A stretch of DNA of 64,000 bases, taken from the NCBI RefSeq assembly GCF_018812025.1, contig NC_063046.1, positions 712,328 to 776,327 on the forward strand. The letters run 5' to 3'. The notes under the pieces are model-generated. The model did not search any database. It worked only from the letters and a program-made list of their open reading frames with translations, and was not told where the DNA came from. Shown here one piece after another: positions 48,301 to 57,600 of the stretch; position 1 is the stretch's first letter, and every line of letters begins with the position of its first letter. Origin of the DNA: Megalobrama amblycephala (taxonomy: Eukaryota > Chordata > Actinopteri > Cypriniformes > Xenocyprididae). Both the position numbers and the translations under genes were made by a program.

Positions 48301-50724
48301 TGGTTGTTGCGGTTTCAGGGGTTGTGGTGTCTGTTGATGTTTCGGTGGTTGTTGACCCGGTTTCAGGGGTTGTGGTGTCTGTTGATGTTTCAGTTGTTGA
48401 CCCGGTTTCAGGGGTTGTGGTGTCTGTTGATGTTTGGGTTGTTGTTGCGGTTTCAGGGGTTGTGGTGTCTGTTGATGTTTGGGTTGTTGTTGCGGTTTCA
48501 GGGGTTGTGGTGTCTGTTGATGTTTCAGTTGTTGTGGTTTCAGGGGTTTTGGTGTCTGTTGATGTTTCAGTTGTTGACCCGGTTACAGGGGTTGTGGTGT
48601 CTGTTGATGTTTGGGTTGTTGTTGCGGTTTCAGGGGTTGTGGTGTCTGTTGATGTTTGGGTTGTCGTTGCTGTTTCAGGGGTTGTGGTGTCTGTTGATGT
48701 TTCGGTGGTTGTTGCGGTTTCAGGGGTTGTGGTGTCTGTTGATGTTTCGGTGGTTGTTGACCCGGTTTCAGGGGTTGTGGTGTCTGTTGATGTTTCAGTT
48801 GTTGACCCGGTTTCAGGGGTTGTGGTGTCTGTTGAAGTTTGGGTTGTTGTTGAGGTTTCAGGGGTTGTGGTGTCTGTTGATGTTTCGGTTGTTGTTGTGG
48901 TTTCAGGGGTTGTGGTGTCTGTTGATGTTTCAGTTGTTGACCCGGTTTCAGGGGTTGTGGTGTCTGTTGATGTTTCAGTTGTTGACCCGGTTTCAGGGGT
49001 TGTGGTGTCTGTTGATGTTTCAGTTGTTGACCCGGTTTCAGGGGTTGTGGTGTCTGTTGATGTTTCAGTTGTTGACCCGGTTTCAGGGGTTGTGGTGTCT
49101 GTTGATGTTTCAGTTGTTGACCCGGTTTCAGGGGTTGTGGTGTCTGTTGATGTTTCAGTTGTTGACCGGTTTCAGGGGTTGTGGTGTCTGTTGATGTTTC
49201 AGTTGTTGACCCGGTTTCAGGGGTTGTGGTGTCTGTTGATGTTTCGGTTGTTACGGTTTCAGGGGTTGTGGTGTCTGTTGATGTTTCAGTTGTTGACCCG
49301 GTTTCAAGGGTTTCAGGGGTTGTGGTGTCTGTTGATGTTTCAGTTGTTGCGGTTTCAGGGGTTGTGGTGTCTGTTGATGTTTGGGTTGTTGTTGCGGTTT
49401 CAGGGGTTGTGGTGTCTGTTGATGTTTCGGTTGTTGTTGCGGTTTCAGGGGTTGTGGTGTCTGTTGATGTTTGGGTTGTTGTGGTTTCAGGGGTTGTGGT
49501 GTCTGTTGATGTTTGGGTTGTTGTTGCTGTTTCAGGGGTTGTGGTGTCTGTTGATGTTTCGGTGGTTGTTGCGGTTTCAGGGGTTGTGGTGTCTGTTGAT
49601 GTTTCAGTTGTTGACCCGGTTTCAGGGGTTGTGGTGTCTGTTGATGTTTCGGTGGTTGCGGTTTCAGGGGTTGTAGTGTCTGTTGATGTTTGGGTTGTTG
49701 TTGCGGTTTCAGGGGTTGTGGTGTCTGTTGATGTTTCAGTTGTTGACCCGGTTTCAGGGGTTTCAGGGGTTGTGGTGTCTGTTGATGTTTGGGTTGTTGC
49801 GGTTTCAGGGGTTGTGGTGTCTGTTGATGTTTGGGTTGTTGTTGCGGTTTCAGGGGTTGTGGTGTCTGTTGATGTTTCGGTTGTTGTTGCGGTTTCAGGG
49901 GTTGTGGTGTCTGTTGATGTTTCAGTTGTTGTGGTTTCAGGGGTTGTGGTGTCTGTTGATGTTTGGGTTGTTGTTGCTGTTTCAGGGGTTGTGGTGTCTG
50001 TTGATGTTTCTGTGGTTGTTGCGGTTTCAGGGGTTGTGGTGTCTGTTGATGTTTCAGTTGTTGACCCGGTTTCAGGGGTTGTGGTGTCTGTTGATGTTTC
50101 GGTGGTTGCGGTTTCAGGGGTTGTAGTGTCTGTTGATGTTTGGGTTGTTGTTGCGGTTGCAGGGGTTGTGGTGTCTGTTGATGTTTCGGTTGTTGCGGTT
50201 TCAGGGGTTGTAGTGTCTGTTGATGTTTGGGTTGTTGTGGTTTCAGGGGTTGTGGTGTCTGTTGATGTTTCAGTTGTTGACCCGGTTTCAGGGGTTGTAG
50301 TTGTAATTGTAGTATAACTGGTTGTGGTTGTAGTTGTAGTAGGACTGGTTGTGGTTGTAGTTGTAGTAGGACTGGTTATGATTGTTACTGTTGTGTGTTT
50401 AGATAATTTGTAGAATATAGTTAAACAAAAATAACAGTTAAAAAAAAACTATAATTTTCCAACAAGATAAAAATAGTGTACAAGAGAAAATCTATAAACA
50501 ACAAAAGTTTGATAACAATAAAGAATAATAAATAGTTCCGAATTACATTGCATTGAAGATATTGCTTTGACTTACCGTTTACACTGGTGATGTTAAAAGA
50601 GGTGCTACTATTTGTAATAATATCGGTTATCCTCACATCAATGGGTACATTTTTAAATGTTGCCTCCATAGCAGTGATGATTGATCCATGACTACAGAAG
50701 GGACGGGAAGAGAAGGAGTCATTG

Positions 50725-50756
<32 letters not shown>

Positions 50757-53042
50757 GAGTAAGATTTAGCACAGACAATCTTATAATGCATTTGGTGAAG
50801 AGTTAATTTATGCAGCTATTTTTCATTTTCCGTAGTTTTCTTGTGGTATTATACAAGTCTGTTTGATCCTGTTATTAACAAAATATAGATGATTCACAAA
50901 AACATTTGACAGTTACTTTTGCCTAAGTATATCAGTAGTATCTTATATTTACAAATTCTTTTTGCAAGTTTTGAAATTATCTTGGCATGTTTTACAATAA
51001 ATAAGGAGCTCAACAATAGATGGTACAGTTCACATAAAGATCTCATCTCACCATCATTGAATCTGTCTGGGATTACAGGAAGACACAGCAATTGAGACTA
51101 AAGCCGACAGCCATAGAAGTGTCAAAGCCTTTCCAAGATTCTGAAACAACCTACCAGCAATCTATTGTACTGTTTAAAAATTAACGTTTATTATGCAAAT
51201 CACGTCAGTGTTTAGTGTGTCCACACTTTGCCTTCAAAACAGCTCTTTCCTAGATGTACTCAGATTTTAAGGAAGTTTGTAGGTACAGTATCTCACAGAA
51301 GTGAGTACACCCCTCACATTTTTGTAAACATTATATATTTTCATGTGACAACACTGAAGAAAAAGCCACTTTGCTACAATGTAGTGAGTGTACAGCTTGT
51401 ATAACAGTGAAAAATTGCTTTCCCCTCAAAATAACTCAACACACAGCCATTAATGTCTAAACCGCTGACCTCAAAAGTGAGTACACCCCTAAGTGAAAAT
51501 GTCCAAAATGGGCCCAAAGTGTCAATATTTTGTGTGGCCACCATTATTTCACAGCACTGCCTTAACCCTCTTGGGCCCTCGAATTCATCAGAGCTTCACA
51601 GGTTGCCAGTGGAGTCCTCTTCCACTCCTCCAATGATGGCTTCACGGAGCTGGTGTATGTTAAAGGCCCTGCGCTCCTCCACTTTCCATTTGAGGATGCT
51701 CCACAGATGCTCAATAGGGTTTATGTACCCTCAGCTTCTTTAGCAAGGCAGCGGTTGTCTTGGAGGAGTGTTTGGGGTCGTTATCATGTTGGAACACTCC
51801 CCTGCAGCCCAGTCTCCGAAGGGAGGGGATCATGATCTGCTCATTCATGGTTCTCTCAATGAACTGTAGCTCCCCAGTGCTGGCTGCACTCATGCAGCCC
51901 CAGAACATGACACTCCCACCACCATGCTTCACTGTAGGCAAGACACACTTGTCTTTGTAATCCTCACCTGGTTGCCACCACATACGCTTGACACCATCTA
52001 AACCAAATAAGTATATCTTGGTCTCATCAGGCCACAGGACATGGTTCCAGTAATCCAGGTTTGCAGGCTTCCTTGTGCATCATCTTTAGAAGAGGCTTCC
52101 TTCTGGGACGACAGCCATGCACACCAGTTAGATATAGTGTGCTGCATATGGTCTGAGCACTCTGACAGGCTGACCCCCCACCCCTTCAACCTCTGCAGCA
52201 ATGATTGCAGCACTCATACATCTATTTCCCAAACACAAGCTCTGGATATGATGCTGAGTACATGCACTCAAGTTTGGTTGACCATGGTGAGGCCTGTTCT
52301 GAGTGGAACCTGTCCTGTTAAACCGCTGTATGGTCTTGGCCACCATGCTGCAGCTCAGTTTCAGGGTCTTCTTATAGCCTACACCATCTTATGTTGAGCA
52401 ACAATTTTTTTTTTTTCAGATCCTCAGAGAGTTCTTTGCCATGAGATGCCATATTGAACTTCCAGTGACCAGTATGAAAGAGTGAGAGCGATAACACCAA
52501 ATTTAACTCACCTGCTCCCCATTCACACCTGAGACCTAGTAACGTTAACGAGTCACATGACACCGGGGAGAGAAAATGGCTAATTGGTCCCAATTTGGAA
52601 ATTTTTACTTAGGGTTGTACTCACTTTTGTGGCCAGCGGTTTAGACATTAATGGCTGTGTTGAATTATTTTAAGGGGACAGCAAATTTACATTGTTATAC
52701 AAGCTGTACACTCACTACTTTATATTTTATAAAGTGTCATTTCTTCAGTTTTGTCACATGAAAAGATATAATAAAAATATTTACAAAAATGTGAGGGGTG
52801 TACTCACTTCTATGAGATACTGTAGGTTGTTCCAGACATCTTGGGAAGTTGCCATAGTTCTATGGATTTAGGGTTTAGCCTCAGATGCTTCTGTGTCTTC
52901 CATGTTTTCCAAACTGACTCAATAATGGTGTGAATAGATATGTGTTGTTCATACCTTCTGTTATCAAACTCCTTATTCATACAAAAATACCACTGAATCA
53001 TTACAACATTTGTAATAGTAATGTTTGTAAAAATAAAATTGT

Positions 53043-53098
<56 letters not shown>

Positions 53099-54600
53099 GT
53101 ATATGTGCTCAGAGTAAATGAGTACACCCCCTTTGAAAAGTAACATTTTAAACAGTATCTCAATGAACACAAAAACTATTTTCCAAAATGTTGACAAGAC
53201 TAAGCTTTGTATAACATCTGTTTAACTTATAACATGATAACATGAACGTAAGGTTAATAATATAACTTGGAGAACAAAATGTTCAGTTTTACTAAAATTA
53301 GGGTGATGCAAAAATGAGTACACTACACTGAAAGTCTCTGGAACAAAGCTAAATTTTAGACTACAAATGTCTAATTTAACAAGAAGTCAACCAGAGTTGA
53401 GTCTAATTATTCATTACACAGGTGTCCAGCAGACAGTTGACTATAAAAGGGTGTTAAATCCCCTTCCCATTTTATGCTGTCAGCAATGGCACCACATGGA
53501 AGACGAATGTCACAAGACCTGAGAAAGAAAATAATTTCTTTACACCAGAAAGGTGAAGGCTACAAGAAGATCAGCAAAACTTTGCTCATCAGTCACAATA
53601 CTATAGTAAAAGTGGTTCAACAATTTAAAAAAGATGGAACTACAACCATCTCAGAGACGTCCAGGTCACCCATTGAAGTTAACACCTCGACAGGAGTGTC
53701 TTCTGATGAAAAGGGTTGAAGAAAATCAGCATACAAGTACACTGCATTTATCTAAAGAAGTAGAAAGCCAAACTGGGGGGGACTATTTCCCATGACACAA
53801 TGCGGCATACACTGCAGAGGAATGGCATGCATGGGTGCCATCCACGTAAGAAGCCTTTCCTAAAGCCCAGGCACAAAAAAGTCCACCTAGAGTTTGCCAG
53901 AGCCCATGCTGACAAAGATGACGACTACTGGGACTCTATACTCTGGAGTGATAAAAACCAAGATTAATGTTTTTGGAACTGATGGCTTCAAAACTGTATT
54001 GCATCACAAAGGTGAGGAATACAAAGAAAAAATGCCTGGTGCCTACAGTGAAACATGGTGGTGGCAGTGTCCTTATGTGGGGCTGCATGAGTGCTGCTGG
54101 TGTCGGGGAGCTGCATTTCATTGACAGCATCATGAATTCACAGATGTACTGCTCTATACTGAAAGAGAAGATGCTACCATCACTCCGTGGTCATTTTATA
54201 AAATGACAGTGATCCTAAACACACATCTAAGGCCAGTGTTGGACTTCTGAAGAAGATCAGGGTGAAAGTGATTCAATGGCTCCTGATCTGAACCCAGTCA
54301 AACTCCTATGGGGAATTCTGAAGAGACAATTTGAGCATCACTCTCCATCCTGCATCTAGTCTCTAAAAGAGGTCATTCTTGAAGAATGGAAAAAGATAGA
54401 TGTTGCAAACTTGTTCATTACATGCCTAGAAGACTTGCTGCTGTCATTAAAAATCATGGAGGCCATACAAAGTACTAGATGTAATAGTTTTTGTTGTAGG
54501 GTGTAATCATTTTGCATCACCCTAATTTGAGTAAAATTGAAAAATGTGTAATCTAGGTTATATTATTAACTTTTTTAAATAAATATATTAGACTTTTTCT

Positions 54601-54632
<32 letters not shown>

Positions 54633-57600
54633 CAAATTTCAAAAATGAAATATATTCTTACTATAAGTAAAATAAAGAAATACTCACCTGAATGAAATAA
54701 CTGTCAATGCAATGAAGGTATCATTGAATTCCGTTTTAAAGATTAGCCCAAACTGTGGAAAACAGTTTCACAATATCAGGATGTCATTAATTTGTTGTTA
54801 CATGATATGCAGTTACTGTTTCCAAATTTCAGTGCATAGTAGCATTTACTGTAACAGGCCTTAGTTCTTGCTCAACTGTGTACTTAAACTTTCTTTGTAC
54901 ATCATCCATTACAAAAGTATTTACATGTTTTTGTTTTTAATATTTGCACCTATTTTCACCTATAGTTTCTGTTGTTGTTGTTGTTGTTATTTATTCACTT
55001 ATTTTTGAGATCTAACTTTTAAACCATTTGGTGTAGACTTTTTTTTTTATCAGTCTCTACATCACTTCAGTCTTCCACAATGAGCTTTACTTAGGATGGA
55101 CTGATTCAGCTCTCAGCTTGGGGTGCATTTCCCCAAAGCATTGTTAGTCAACCATAGTTCGCTTTGGGGAAACGCACCCCAGGTTGATAGATAGCTAAAG
55201 AGACTTCACCTGTTACTGCCTACACCTTGGGCTTTTGATGGACTTCTTGGAAAAAATGAACCACCACAAACTACCAGCTATGGATCTATAAATATGACAA
55301 TATGATCTGAATTTTAATTGTGTAAATTTTAATTATAGACAAGTGTAATTTAATGGGACTTTTAATAGGTCACATATACTTATCCCTTCTGATTTGATTT
55401 TATTTATTTTAACAAGTCTACAATATGAATGATATTGTGCGGAAATAAATCGTATCATGTAATCGTGCCTGCTATGTTACACATATCTGAATGATAATTT
55501 GTGAAGTTATTGAGCTCAAAACATCAGCGAGTGTTTGAAATAGAGTAACATCCAACTTGGATTTGATTCCAATAACAGAAAGAAGCATAAGTATAGTAAT
55601 TGCACTTTCATACTAAATATATTTTATACGAAAACAAATAGGCATAACAGAGACCCCCAGAGATAAATGTCTTGCATACTGAGAATTATTGCTACTCTGT
55701 AATTGGCCTAAATGCGATGTTCGACTTTTCCGAGAACCTCCACTCTTCCTTGTGGAACCTGGAAGTGGGACCTCTGACCTACTTTAAATATTCTGTATCT
55801 GTGTTTCTGCGTTTTGAATTTTAGAATATTGAATTTCGTGTTTAGAATTTGTTCATGTTGAAAACCTGAAGCTGTATTCTCAAGAAGTGGATATTTGCAG
55901 TCTAAGAATTCAGAACATAAAATGTGCTGTTTGAAAATACTTATGTAGAAAATGATGTCATAAAAATTTCAATATTGTTAAATATCAAATTTCCAGGATT
56001 CAAGTTTAAAAAAAATTTAACTTCAAAACTATATAAAATGCCACTTAATATTCAATACTGTTAAATGACACTTGTCTATCATTCAAATGTACAAAATTTA
56101 AATTCAAATTGTGTTGTCATATTTCTAACTCCATACTATACTGCATGACACTCATTGTGAAATTTGTGAAATTAAACTATAGACTTATAATTATTAAAAA
56201 AAAAAAAAAAAAAAAGTGTAGTGATATTTACACCAGTGCACAAATGAAGGATACTAATTGCACTGGTGTAAAAATAACATACATTTTAGTCTATGTGGGG
56301 TGCAAATAGTTTGCACTAATATTTACATTACGTTGCAGAATAAAATACTTAATACATTCACATGCAAATTATTTGTTTCTATTTATCTTACTGAGTAAAT
56401 TGCACATGCATTAAAAATGTGTTACACTACATACCTCTTTTTCAGTTAGATTCTTTCTGTTAATAAATGCATCAGAAGATGTATTTAACAGTTGTGAATC
56501 AAAATTTTCATTGCTGGAAAAGCTAACACGAACTGATGATGTTTCAGTTGCTGCAGTTTCAGGGGTTGTAGTGTCTGTTGATGTTTGGGTTGTTGCGGTT
56601 TCAGTTGTTGTGGTGTCTGTTGATGTTTGGGTTGTTGTTGCTGTTTCAGGGGTTGTGGTGTCTGTTGATGTTTCAGTTGTTGTTGCGGTTTCAGGGGTTG
56701 TGGTGTCTGTTGATGTTTCGGTTGTTGCGGTTTCAGGGGTTGTGGTGTCTGTTGATGTTTGGGTTGTTGTTGCTGTTTCAGGGGTTGTGGTGTCTGTTGA
56801 TGTTTCAGTTGTTGTTGCGGTTTCAGTGGTTGTGGTGTCTGTTGATGTTTCAGTTGTTGTTGCGGTTTCAGTGGTTGTGGTGTCTGTTGATGTTTGGGTT
56901 GTTGCGGTTTCAGGGGTTGTGGTGTCTGTTGATGTTTCAGTTGTTGCGGTTTCAGGGGTTGTGGTGTCTGTTGATGTTTCAGTTGTTGCGGTTTCAGGGG
57001 TTGTGGTGTCTGTTGATGTTTGAGTTGTTGCGGTTACAGGGGTTGTGGTGTCTGTTGATGTTTCAGTTGTTGCGGTTTCAGTGGTTGTGGTGTCTGTTGA
57101 TGTTTGGGTTGTTGTTGCGGTTTCAGGGGTTGTGGTGTCTGTTGATGTTTCAGTTGTTGCGGTTTCAGGGGTTGTGGTGTCTGTTGATGTTTCGGTTGTT
57201 GTGGTTTCAGGGGTTGTTGTGTCTGTTGATGTTTGGGTTGTTGTTGCGGTTGCAGGGGTTGTGGTGTCTGTTGATGTTTCGGTTGTTGCGGTTTCAGGGG
57301 TTGTGGTGTCTGTTGATGTTTCAGTTGTTGTTGCGGTTTCAGTGGTTGTGGTGTCTGTTGATGTTTGGGTTGTTGTTGCGGTTTCAGGGGTTGCGGTGTC
57401 TGTTGATGTTTCGGTTGTTGAGGTTTCAGGGGTTGTGGTGTCTGTTGATGTTTCAGTTGTTGCGGTTTCAGGGGTTGTGGTGTCTGTTGATGTTTCGGTT
57501 GTTGCGGTTTCAGGGGTTGTGGTGTCTGTTGATGTTTCAGTTGTTGCGGTTGCAGGGGTTGTGGTGTCTGTTGATGTTTCAGTTGTTGCGGTTTCAGGGG

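Larger units (their letters stand above)
50760..56400. repeat. Duplicated unit, copy 2 (10 kb-scale segmental duplication)
   Basis: Partner of 40560-45600. Offsets increase from about 10.2 kb to 10.8 kb because unit 1 has a deletion in the second Tc1-like element. Small indels and substitutions are scattered throughout, so the event is not very recent. Confidence 0.9.

Noticed and set aside
46092..49676. 1,194-codon plus-strand open frame ([13 protein letters not shown] repeats) and a second 996-codon frame
   Set aside because: They are antisense shadows of the Thr-rich minisatellite, whose unit lacks stops in several frames. Splice sites, SEA sequence and phases support the minus strand only.
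45740..50310. CRISPR-like array because of regular repeats
   Set aside because: Units are continuous coding repeats with no unique spacers, in an animal gene.
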